Below, piece after piece: positions 13,853 to 21,188 of a DNA stretch of 26,599 nt. The DNA lies in NCBI GenBank assembly GCA_035702665.1, contig DASSQD010000049.1, positions 1 through 26,599 on the forward strand, written 5' to 3'. The position numbers and the translations under genes are program-made. Under the pieces are notes generated by a model. That model saw only the letters and a list, made by a program, of their open reading frames with translations, made no database searches and had not been told where the DNA came from. The DNA comes from VBDM01 sp035702665. Lineage in GTDB: Bacteria > Pseudomonadota > Gammaproteobacteria > Burkholderiales > SG8-39. Position 1 is the first letter of the stretch; every line of letters starts with the position of its first letter.

Positions 13853-14821
13853 ATGAAGCGGTGCTCCAGGACGGCGGTGCTCGTGCTTGCGATTCTAGCA
13901 GCGGCGGGAGCCGGGGAGGCGTGTGCGCAGGGATATCCGAGCAGGCCGGTGCGCATCATCGTGCCGAACGCGACGAGCGGCCTCGCCGACATCTGCGCGC
14001 GCCTGGTCGCGGCGAAGCTCGGCGAATCCCTGGGGCAGCAATTCCTGGTCGACAACCGCCCCGGTGCGGGCGGAACGCTGGGCACCGCGGCGGCGGCCAA
14101 ATCCCCGCCCGACGGGTACACGCTGCTGGCCGTGTTCGACAGCCACGCCACCAATCCCTACCTGTTCAAGGATCTTCCCTACGACACCCTCGCCGACTTT
14201 GCGCCGGTCTCGCTCCTCGCGCGCGGCCCCCTGGTGCTCGTCGTGAATCCGAAGCCCGGCCTGGACACGGTCGGCGATCTGGTGGAGCTCGCGCGAGCGA
14301 AGCCCGGATCGGTCAACTTCGCGACGGTGGGCCCCGGCTCGCCTGCCCGCCTGCTGCTGGAGCTGCTGAAGCTCGAGGCCGGGATCGACGTCACGATGGT
14401 GCCCTACAAGGGCGCGGGGCTCGCTCTTTCCGACCTGGTGGGCGGGCAGGTCGACGCGATGTTCGCCACCGTGACCAGCGTCAGCTCGCACCTCAAGGCC
14501 GGGCGGCTTCGCGCGCTGGCGATCACTTCGGGGCGCAGCGCCGTTCTTCCGGGCGTTCCCGCGATGAGCGAGAGCTATCCGGGCTTCGTGTCCGAGTCCT
14601 GGGTCGCGCTGCTCGCGCCGGCGAGAACGCCGCCCGCGATCGTCGCCCGCCTCAACGCGGAAGTGGCGAAGGCCGTCGATTCGGCCGACACGAAGGCGCG
14701 CTTCGCCGAGCTGGGCCTCGAGACTGCATCCGGCCGGCCCGAGGAGCTCGACCGGTGGATACGCCGTGAGATGGAGCGCTGGGGCCGGGTCATACGCGAG
14801 CGGGGAATCACCTTAGAATAG
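13853..14821 (+). CDS. Bug/TctC-type periplasmic solute-binding receptor 2
   Basis: The 322-residue protein has a signal peptide (MKRCSRTAVLVLAILAAAGAGEACA|Q) followed by receptor signatures YPSRPVRIIVPNATSG, VDNRPGAGGTLGTAAAAKSPPDGYT, MVPYKGAGLALSDLVGGQVDAMF and a typical C-terminal amphipathic helix. It should bind a small organic acid in the periplasm. No TctA/TctB is present in the window. Neighbouring catabolic genes (enoyl-CoA hydratase, permease, monooxygenase) suggest its ligand is a substrate of that pathway. CATAAT at 13841-13846 lies so close that transcription from it would begin at the ATG itself. The next gene begins 13 bp after its stop. Confidence 0.9.
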   Translation: MKRCSRTAVLVLAILAAAGAGEACAQGYPSRPVRIIVPNATSGLADICARLVAAKLGESLGQQFLVDNRPGAGGTLGTAAAAKSPPDGYTLLAVFDSHATNPYLFKDLPYDTLADFAPVSLLARGPLVLVVNPKPGLDTVGDLVELARAKPGSVNFATVGPGSPARLLLELLKLEAGIDVTMVPYKGAGLALSDLVGGQVDAMFATVTSVSSHLKAGRLRALAITSGRSAVLPGVPAMSESYPGFVSESWVALLAPARTPPAIVARLNAEVAKAVDSADTKARFAELGLETASGRPEELDRWIRREMERWGRVIRERGITLE

Positions 14822-14834
14822 CCACGGGATCCGC

Positions 14835-15611
14835 ATGGCCTACGAAACCATTCTCGCCGAGACGCGCGGCCGCGTCGCCCTCATCACCCTCAACCGTCCC
14901 AAGCAGCTGAACGCGCTCAACGACGCGCTCATGGACGAGCTCGGCGACGCGCTCGCGAAGTTCGACGCCGACGACGGCATCGGCGCGATCGTGCTCACGG
15001 GAAGCGACAAGGCCTTCGCCGCCGGGGCCGACATCGGCGCGATGAAGGACTGGGGCTACATGGACGTCTACAAGAGCGGCTACATCAGCCGCAACTGGGA
15101 GCGGATCAGGTCGGTGCGCAAGCCGGTGATCGCCGCGGTCGCGGGTTTCGCGCTGGGCGGGGGCTGCGAGCTCGCGATGATGTGCGACATCATCGTCGCC
15201 GCCGACAGCGCGAGGTTCGGCCAGCCCGAGGTCAAGCTCGGGGTAATGCCGGGCGCGGGCGGCACGCAGCGCCTGCCGCGCGCGGTGGGGAAAGCGAAGG
15301 CGATGGACCTGGTGCTGACCGGGCGCATGATGGACGCGCAGGAAGCCGAGCGCGCGGGCCTGGTCTCGCGCTTGGCCGCGGCCGACAAGCTGCTCGACGA
15401 GGCCCTCGCGGTCGCGGCGCAGATCGCCGAATTCTCGCTTCCCTCGGTGATGATGGCGAAAGAGGCGGTGAACCGCGCCTACGAGGCGCCGCTTTCCGAA
15501 GGCATCCTCTTCGAGCGCCGGCTGTTTCACGCGCTGTTCGCCACCGAGGACCAGAAGGAAGGCATGGCGGCGTTCGTCGAGAAGCGCAAGCCGAAGTTCA
15601 GGCACAGGTAG
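14835..15611 (+). CDS. Enoyl-CoA hydratase/isomerase-family protein
   Basis: The 258-residue protein is a crotonase-fold enzyme that adds water to (or isomerises) 2-enoyl-CoA esters in the cytoplasm. The oxyanion-hole regions KAFAAGADI (59-67) and GFALGGGCELA (104-114) are intact. Both catalytic glutamates of true hydratases are present: Glu112 in GGGCELAM and Glu132 in GQPEVKLGVMPGAGGTQRL. This supports hydratase activity over other crotonase reactions. It is close-packed between the Bug receptor gene (13 bp) and the MFS gene (14 bp), all on the plus strand. A -10-like TAGAAT overlaps the end of the preceding gene (14814-14819), so an internal promoter is possible. Confidence 0.92.
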   Translation: MAYETILAETRGRVALITLNRPKQLNALNDALMDELGDALAKFDADDGIGAIVLTGSDKAFAAGADIGAMKDWGYMDVYKSGYISRNWERIRSVRKPVIAAVAGFALGGGCELAMMCDIIVAADSARFGQPEVKLGVMPGAGGTQRLPRAVGKAKAMDLVLTGRMMDAQEAERAGLVSRLAAADKLLDEALAVAAQIAEFSLPSVMMAKEAVNRAYEAPLSEGILFERRLFHALFATEDQKEGMAAFVEKRKPKFRHR

Positions 15612-15625
15612 CCGCGACGAGATCC

Positions 15626-16861
15626 GTGACTCGAGCTCCCGCCTGGCGGGTCATCGTCTGGATGTGCGCGGCGCACGTCGCGAGCATGCTCGGATTTTCC
15701 GCGTACGCGACGCTGCTGCCGCGGCTGCAGGACGAGTGGGGCATGAACAACTCGGAGGCCGGGTTCATCAGCGGGATGTTCTTCGCCGGCTACATGGCGG
15801 CCGTTCCGGTGCTCACCGGCCTCACCGACCGCATGGACGCGCGTCGCATCTACCTCGCCTCGAGCCTCGTGGCCGCGGGCGCCCTGACCGGATTCGCGCT
15901 GTTCGTGGAGGGCGTGAAATCGGCCGCCCTGCTGCAGCTCGTGGCCGGCGCGGGCATCGCCGGAACCTACATGCCGGGCCTGCGCGCGCTGACCGACAAC
16001 GTCGAGGGCACGCGGGCGCAGAGCCGCGCGGTCGCGTTCTACACCGCGTTCTTCGGCCTGGGCAGCAGCCTCTCCATCCTGCTCTCGGGGATCATCGCGG
16101 AGGCTCTCGGCTGGCGCTGGGCGTTCGCGCTGACCTCCGCGGGGCCCGTGCTCGCGGGGCTCATGGTGGTGCGAGGGCTGCCGCCGCGGCGCCCGCAGCC
16201 CTCGCACGCGGCGCACGCGCTCGACTTCCGGCCGGTGCTCGCCAGCCGCGAGGTGCGGCCGTATATCCTGGGCTACGCGGTGCATTGCTGGGAGCTGTTC
16301 GGGTCGCGCTCCTGGCTGGTCGCCTTCGTCGTGTTCGCGCAGGGGTTGAGCGTCGCACAGGGGGCGGCGTCGCCTGCGCTGTCGGCGGTCACCGTCGCTG
16401 CGGTCGCCAATCTGTTCGGGCCTCCGGCGAGCATCTACGGTAACGAGGTCGCCATGCGCCACGGCCGCGAGCGGCTGATCTGGAAGGCGATGCTCGCCTC
16501 GGGGGTGCTGACCTGCGCGTTGGGGTTCGTGTCCTTCCTTCCCCTGTCCGCGCTGGCCGGCCTGATCATGCTGCACATGTGCCTGGTCATGGGGGATTCC
16601 TCGGCCCTCACCGCGGGCGTGGTCACGCGTGCGAGCGAGCGAATCCGCGGCGCGACCATGGCGGTGCACTCCATGCTCGGGTTCGGCGCGGGCTTCGTGG
16701 CGCCGCTGGTCTTCGGCGCGGTGCTCGACGTTGCCGGAGGCAAGGAGAATCCTCGCGCCTGGGGCCTCGCCTTCACGACGCTCGGAGCGGGGGCGATCCT
16801 GATGGCGGGCTATATTCGCTCGCGCGCGCGGGCGGAAGCGGGCCCGGCAGAGCCGCTTTGA
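15626..16861 (+). CDS. MFS permease
   Basis: The 411-residue inner-membrane protein has about 12 hydrophobic segments. Typical MFS features include LPRLQDEWGMNNSEAGFISGMFFAGYMAAVPVLTGLTDRMDARRIYLAS, that is, helix 1-2 with the loop 2-3 motif DRMDARR. GTG 15626 was chosen because it gives a short cytoplasmic N-terminus before helix 1; the frame is open upstream through the hydratase gene, where no family sequence is seen. The preceding Shine-Dalgarno is weak. It probably imports the organic-acid or aromatic substrate processed by neighbours, or exports a product; the substrate cannot be read from sequence. Confidence 0.85.
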   Translation: MTRAPAWRVIVWMCAAHVASMLGFSAYATLLPRLQDEWGMNNSEAGFISGMFFAGYMAAVPVLTGLTDRMDARRIYLASSLVAAGALTGFALFVEGVKSAALLQLVAGAGIAGTYMPGLRALTDNVEGTRAQSRAVAFYTAFFGLGSSLSILLSGIIAEALGWRWAFALTSAGPVLAGLMVVRGLPPRRPQPSHAAHALDFRPVLASREVRPYILGYAVHCWELFGSRSWLVAFVVFAQGLSVAQGAASPALSAVTVAAVANLFGPPASIYGNEVAMRHGRERLIWKAMLASGVLTCALGFVSFLPLSALAGLIMLHMCLVMGDSSALTAGVVTRASERIRGATMAVHSMLGFGAGFVAPLVFGAVLDVAGGKENPRAWGLAFTTLGAGAILMAGYIRSRARAEAGPAEPL

Positions 16862-17017
16862 AGCTCTGCGCCGGCTCGCCGCCTGCTCGAGCCCGCGACC
16901 CGGGTGATTGACGCCAACGAGGAGATCATCGGCTCCTCCCGAGATTCAGAATTCCGCCGGCCGGCCCGTAGCGCGCCTGGGCGGGGCAGCCTAGAATTCG
17001 GGCCGGGAGAGACTACG

Positions 17018-18226
17018 TTGAAAAAAGACCCGCAAGTCATCGTCGCGGGCGCCGGTCCGGTGGGACTGCTCACGGCCCTCGCGCTCGCAGCGCGGGACGT
17101 ACGAGTGCTGGTGCTCGAGGCCGAGCCGGCGCTGACCATCGATCTGCGCGCCGGCACCTACCATCCGCCCTCACTCGAGATGATGGCGCCCTACGGCATC
17201 ACCGACGAGATGCACAAGACCGCGATCAAGGTGCCGCGCTGGCAGATCCGCGACCGGCGCCAGGGCGTCATCGTCGAGTGGGACCTGACGGAGATCGGAG
17301 ACCTGACGCCCTATCCCTACCGGCTGCACCTCGAGCAGCACCGCCTGACGCCCATCATCCTCTCCAAGCTCAAGGCCTACCCGAACGCCGAGGTGCGCTT
17401 CTCGCACAAGGTGGTCGACGCCGACCAAACGACCGACGAGGTGACCGTCAACGCCGAGACGCCGGGCGGAACGGAGATATTCCAGGCGGAGTGGCTGGTG
17501 GGCGCCGACGGCGGCCGCAGCACCGTGCGCAAGTGTACCGACGTCGGCTTCGACGGATTCACCTGGGACGAGCGCTTCATCGTGGCGAGCACGACCTACG
17601 ACTACGCGCCGCACGGATACACCCTCAACGCCTACCTCGCCGACCCGGAGGAATGGGCGGCGCTGTTCAAGATGCCGGACGAGGGGCCGCCCGGGATCTG
17701 GCGGGTGATTTTTCCGGTGCCTCCTGAGGAAGAGGAGGCGATCACTCTCTCCGACGAGATGGTCGAGCGACGCATGCAGCGCTTTCTCCCGCGAAAGGAG
17801 CGCTACCAGATCAAGTACAAGAGCATCTACCGCGTGCACCAGCGCGTCGCCAAGGAATTCCGCCTGGGCCGCATCCTGCTCGCGGGCGACGCGGCCCACC
17901 TCAACAATCCCATGGGCGCCTTCGGGCTGAACGGGGGTATCCACGATTCGTTCAACCTCACCGAGAAGCTGGCGAAGGTGTGTCGCGGCGAGGCCGACGA
18001 ATCCCTGCTGGACGCGTACGTGCGCCAGCGACGCACCGTGAATCTCGAGTACGTCCAGGAGCATTCCATCAGGAATCTGAGGCGGCTCAACGAGAAATCC
18101 GAGGAGAAGCGCCGCCAGAATTTCGAGGAGCTACGCCGTCAGGCGGCGAGCCGCGACGGCAGACGCGAGTTCCTGACGGTGAGCAGCATGATCGCGAGCG
18201 TGCGGCGGGCAAACGCGATAAGGTAG
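17018..18226 (+). CDS. FAD-dependent monooxygenase (PheA/MhpA-like)
   Basis: The 402-residue protein has the class A flavin monooxygenase layout: an N-terminal Rossmann dinucleotide motif VIVAGAGPVGLLTALALA with the acidic end VLVLEAE, a DG motif WLVGADGGRSTVRK (about 165-178) and the FAD-ribityl GD motif ILLAGDAAHLNNPMGAFGLNGGIHD (about 287-311). Such enzymes hydroxylate aromatic or related rings using NAD(P)H and oxygen. The TTG at 17018 was chosen because GGGAGAG lies about 7 bases upstream and it places the Rossmann strand near the N-terminus; the open frame starting at GTG 16904 would add 38 unrelated residues. A TAGAAT -10-like hexamer at 16992-16997 fits a start near 17004. The long basic C-terminal tail after residue 350 is not diagnostic. 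Confidence 0.85.
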   Translation: MKKDPQVIVAGAGPVGLLTALALAARDVRVLVLEAEPALTIDLRAGTYHPPSLEMMAPYGITDEMHKTAIKVPRWQIRDRRQGVIVEWDLTEIGDLTPYPYRLHLEQHRLTPIILSKLKAYPNAEVRFSHKVVDADQTTDEVTVNAETPGGTEIFQAEWLVGADGGRSTVRKCTDVGFDGFTWDERFIVASTTYDYAPHGYTLNAYLADPEEWAALFKMPDEGPPGIWRVIFPVPPEEEEAITLSDEMVERRMQRFLPRKERYQIKYKSIYRVHQRVAKEFRLGRILLAGDAAHLNNPMGAFGLNGGIHDSFNLTEKLAKVCRGEADESLLDAYVRQRRTVNLEYVQEHSIRNLRRLNEKSEEKRRQNFEELRRQAASRDGRREFLTVSSMIASVRRANAIR

Positions 18227-18296
18227 CGGTCGGTCCGCCGGAACGGGTCCGGGGTCGGTCACGCGCCCGGCAGAAGGCGCGCGAGAGGAGGGTGCC

Positions 18297-19961
18297 ATCG
18301 AGAAGATCTGGCAGCGCCATTACCCGCCGGGGGTGCCGACCGAGATCGACTACGGGCAGTACCGCTCCACCGGAGAGCTGTTCGAGAGCGCGACCGAGAA
18401 ATACCGCGACCGGCCCGCCTATACCAACATGGGCCGGACCATCACCTTCGGCGACCTCGAGCGCAGCACGCGCGCCTTCGGGGCGTGGCTCCAGTCCAGG
18501 AGGCTGTCGCGCGGCGCGCGGGTCGCGGTCATGATGCCCAACTGCCTGCAGTACCCGGTGTGCGTTTTCGGCATCCTGCGGGCCGGCCATATCGTCGTGA
18601 ACGTCAACCCGCTCTACACCGCGCGCGAGCTCGAGCACCAGCTGAAGGATTCGGGCGCCGAGGCGATCGTGGTCCTCGAGAATTTCGCGCACGTGCTGCA
18701 GCAGGTTATCGCGAGGACCTCGGTCAAGCATGTCGTCGTCGCGGCGCTCGGCGACCTGCTCGGCGCGAAGGGCGCGATCGTGAATTTCGTCGTGCGCCGC
18801 GTAAAGAAGATGGTGCCTTCCTGGGAACTCGCGGGAGCGGTCCGCTTCAACGCCATGCTCGCGGAGGGACAGGGGCGCGCGCTCGAGCGAGTCGTGATCG
18901 GCCACGAGGACATCGCGTTCCTGCAGTACACCGGAGGAACGACCGGCGTGTCGAAGGGCGCGGTGCTCTCGCACGGAAACATCCTCGCCAACCTCGAGCA
19001 GGCCGCCGCGTGGCTGAAGCCCTGGGTGACGGAGGACGAGCCGCAGGCGATCGTCACCGCGCTCCCGCTGTACCACATCTTCTCGCTCACGGCGAACTGC
19101 TTGCTCATGATGAGGGGCGGCGGGTGCAACATTCTCATCACCAACCCGCGCGATATTCCCGGGTTCGTGAAGGAGCTGCGCAAGCACGAGTTCACCATGT
19201 TTACCGGAGTGAACACGCTCTTCAACGCGCTCATGAATCACCCGGACTTCGCGAAGATCGATTTCTCGCGCCTCAGGGTCGCCTTGAGCGGCGGCATGGC
19301 GGTGCAGAAGGCCGTGGCCGACCGCTGGAAGCAGATGACGGGCTGCCCCCTGATCGAGGCGTACGGGCTGTCGGAAACCTCGCCTGCCGTTACCATCAAT
19401 CCGCTCGACCTCAAGGACTACAACGGCTCGATCGGGCTGCCGATTCCCTCGACCGAGGTCGCGATCCGCGGGGAAGACGGCGTGGAAGTGCCGACCGGCT
19501 CGCCCGGGGAGCTGTGCGTGCGCGGGCCTCAGGTGATGCGCGGCTACTGGAACAACCCGGTCGAGACCGCCAAGGTGCTCGGCCGCGACGGCTTCCTCGC
19601 CACGGGGGACATCGCCGTGATGGACGAGAAGGGCTATGTGCGCATCGTCGATCGCAAGAAGGACATGCTGCTCGTGTCCGGGTTCAACGTGTACCCCAAC
19701 GAGATCGAGTCGGTCGTGGCCATGCACCCGGGCGTGCTCGAATGCGCGGTCATCGGGGTGCCCGACGAGCATTCGGGCGAGGTCCCCAAGCTGTTCGTCG
19801 TCAGGCGCGACCCCGCGCTCACCGAGGAAGCAGTGCGCAGGCACTGCGAGGCCAATCTGACCGGCTACAAACGCCCCAAGTACATCGAGTTCAGGAGCGA
19901 GCTGCCCAAGACGAACGTGGGCAAGATCCTGCGAAGGGGCCTTCGCGAAGAAGCGCGCTGA
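18297..19961 (+). CDS. fadD: Long-chain-fatty-acid-type acyl-CoA ligase (FadD-like), apparent ATC start
   Basis: The protein (554 residues from 18297) activates a carboxylic acid to its CoA ester via an acyl-adenylate. The AMP-binding loop YTGGTTGVSKGA (about 212-223), YGLSETSP, GDIAVMDEKGYVRIVDRKKDM and the catalytic-lysine region NVGKILRR near the C-terminus are intact. It aligns colinearly with E. coli FadD from the first residue (MKKVWLNRYPADVPTEI against IEKIWQRHYPPGVPTEI), with ATC where FadD has Met. A perfect AGGAGG (18286-18291) lies 5 bases before that ATC, and there is no ATG, GTG or TTG in frame between a TAA at 18219 and the GTG at 18333. The conservative alternative is GTG 18333, which would lose 12 conserved residues. 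The ATC could also be an assembly error. The substrate might be aromatic rather than a fatty acid, given the neighbours. Confidence 0.88.
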   Translation: MEKIWQRHYPPGVPTEIDYGQYRSTGELFESATEKYRDRPAYTNMGRTITFGDLERSTRAFGAWLQSRRLSRGARVAVMMPNCLQYPVCVFGILRAGHIVVNVNPLYTARELEHQLKDSGAEAIVVLENFAHVLQQVIARTSVKHVVVAALGDLLGAKGAIVNFVVRRVKKMVPSWELAGAVRFNAMLAEGQGRALERVVIGHEDIAFLQYTGGTTGVSKGAVLSHGNILANLEQAAAWLKPWVTEDEPQAIVTALPLYHIFSLTANCLLMMRGGGCNILITNPRDIPGFVKELRKHEFTMFTGVNTLFNALMNHPDFAKIDFSRLRVALSGGMAVQKAVADRWKQMTGCPLIEAYGLSETSPAVTINPLDLKDYNGSIGLPIPSTEVAIRGEDGVEVPTGSPGELCVRGPQVMRGYWNNPVETAKVLGRDGFLATGDIAVMDEKGYVRIVDRKKDMLLVSGFNVYPNEIESVVAMHPGVLECAVIGVPDEHSGEVPKLFVVRRDPALTEEAVRRHCEANLTGYKRPKYIEFRSELPKTNVGKILRRGLREEAR

Positions 19962-19974
19962 AGCGCGCGGCGTC

Positions 19975-20373
19975 TCAGCTGCGTTTCTTGCCGCGCGTGC
20001 GCCCCTTGGGCGCGCTCAGCTGCGTCTCGATCGCGCGGATCAGCACGTCCCGCGCGACCGGCTTGGTGAGGAAGTGAGATGCGCCGAGCTCCCGCGCTTT
20101 CGCGAAGGTCTCGTCGTCGCCGCGCCCGGTGAGCACCACCAGCGGGATGCTCTTTGTCGCCGGATCGTTGCGCAACGCCTTGATCATCTCGAACCCGTCC
20201 AGGTAGGGCACCGTGAGGTCGAGAAGGATCAGGTCCGGGGCTTCCGTGATGACCGCGCGCAAGCCGAGCGCCGCGTCCTCGGCGGTCAGCACTTCGTGCC
20301 CCGCGCTCGCCAGGTGCACGCGCAGCAGGTCGAGGAAGGTGACGTCGTCTTCGATGACTACGATCTTGGCCAA
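19975..20373 (-). CDS. Stand-alone response-regulator receiver domain
   Basis: The 132-residue protein is a single CheY-like receiver without an output domain. The acidic pocket is IEDD (residues 7-10), the phospho-acceptor is Asp52 in LILLDLTVPYLDG, the switch Thr is Thr82 in VVLTGRG and the invariant Lys is Lys104 in FLTKPV. It ends with a very basic tail, PKGRTRGKKRS. The TTG at 20373 was chosen because it starts just before the first beta strand (AKIVVIEDD); the longer open frame upstream looks non-coding. A TAGAAT -10-like hexamer on the minus strand at 20411-20406 would give a leader of about 27 nt. No histidine kinase is nearby. It converges with fadD across 13 bp. Confidence 0.85.
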   Translation of the reverse strand: MAKIVVIEDDVTFLDLLRVHLASAGHEVLTAEDAALGLRAVITEAPDLILLDLTVPYLDGFEMIKALRNDPATKSIPLVVLTGRGDDETFAKARELGASHFLTKPVARDVLIRAIETQLSAPKGRTRGKKRS

Positions 20374-20503
20374 GCTAAGGTCTGCGGAATTGCGGGTGAG
20401 GAGGAATTCTAACACCCGGGCCGATCGGACTATTCCGTGCTGCGCACGCTGTGATGCAGCGGGCGGCCCGGTAAGGAATCCGCAAGGATACCCGCGGCGT
20501 ACG

Positions 20504-21187
20504 TCAGCGCACCCTGGAAGCGGCGAGCTCCGGGTGCATGGCAAGCACGCGTCGGCGCAGCTCGAGGAGGTAGGGATCGCGCACGCCGTGCTCCACGAGT
20601 CCGCGCACCGTCTCGAGAAGGTATTCCGCGGGGGTGCCGAGCTGGCCCCGCGCGCTCACCAGCGCCTTGATCACCGTCTCGAGGGGGAGCCGGCCGGCAT
20701 AGTTCGCGTGTCCGCGGTTCACGAAAAAGGCTATCGCCCTGAGGGTATCCCCGCCGGTCTCGACGGAGGTCCAGCGGGGCGAATACGCGCCCAGGACCAT
20801 CTCGCGGCGCCATAGCAGGCGCAGCTCCGCAGCGGCGTGGTGGCCGGCGATGCGGAACGCCACGCCGTGGCAGCTGCCGCCCGAGTCCAGGCCCAGGACG
20901 AGACCCGGCTTCTGCAGCGAGCCGCGGTTGACGTGCGACCACAGGCAGAAGCTGCGATGGAACCCGTGCAGACGGGCGACGCGCCGCTCCTCGTGGTGCA
21001 CTATGGGGTTCCAAACGAGCGAGCCGTAGCCGAACAGCCAGACGTCCGCGCCCTCCGGATGCTGGTCGAGAATCTCCCGCAGCGAGGCCTCCTGCTCGGC
21101 GTCGGAGAGCACCGGGACCCCGGGGTGCGCGCGGCGGAACGTCTCCCGAAGGAGATCCTTCTCCAGATCGGCGCGTGTGAGCGACAT
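20504..21187 (-). CDS. ChaC-like gamma-glutamylcyclotransferase
   Basis: The 227-residue protein matches the ChaC family, which splits glutathione into 5-oxoproline and Cys-Gly in the cytoplasm. The substrate-binding signature FGYGSLVWNP lies at 52-61, followed by VARLHGFHRSFCLWSHVNRGS and a candidate catalytic Glu129 in LWRREMV. The N-terminal 50 residues are a helical extension (LEKDLLRETFRRAHP). The ATG lies one base after the stop of the indolepyruvate oxidoreductase gene, so it is translated from the same mRNA. The link between glutathione turnover and that enzyme is not obvious. Confidence 0.9.
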   Translation of the reverse strand: MSLTRADLEKDLLRETFRRAHPGVPVLSDAEQEASLREILDQHPEGADVWLFGYGSLVWNPIVHHEERRVARLHGFHRSFCLWSHVNRGSLQKPGLVLGLDSGGSCHGVAFRIAGHHAAAELRLLWRREMVLGAYSPRWTSVETGGDTLRAIAFFVNRGHANYAGRLPLETVIKALVSARGQLGTPAEYLLETVRGLVEHGVRDPYLLELRRRVLAMHPELAASRVR

Positions 21188-21188
21188 G

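Noticed and set aside
16904..17017. Longer N-terminus of the FAD monooxygenase from GTG 16904
   Set aside because: The added residues have no family character, and the TTG at 17018 has a good Shine-Dalgarno and places the Rossmann motif correctly.
19953..19968. Hairpin GCGCGC-TGAA-GCGCGC at the end of fadD as a terminator
   Set aside because: There is no T-run after it, and short GC palindromes are common by chance in this composition.
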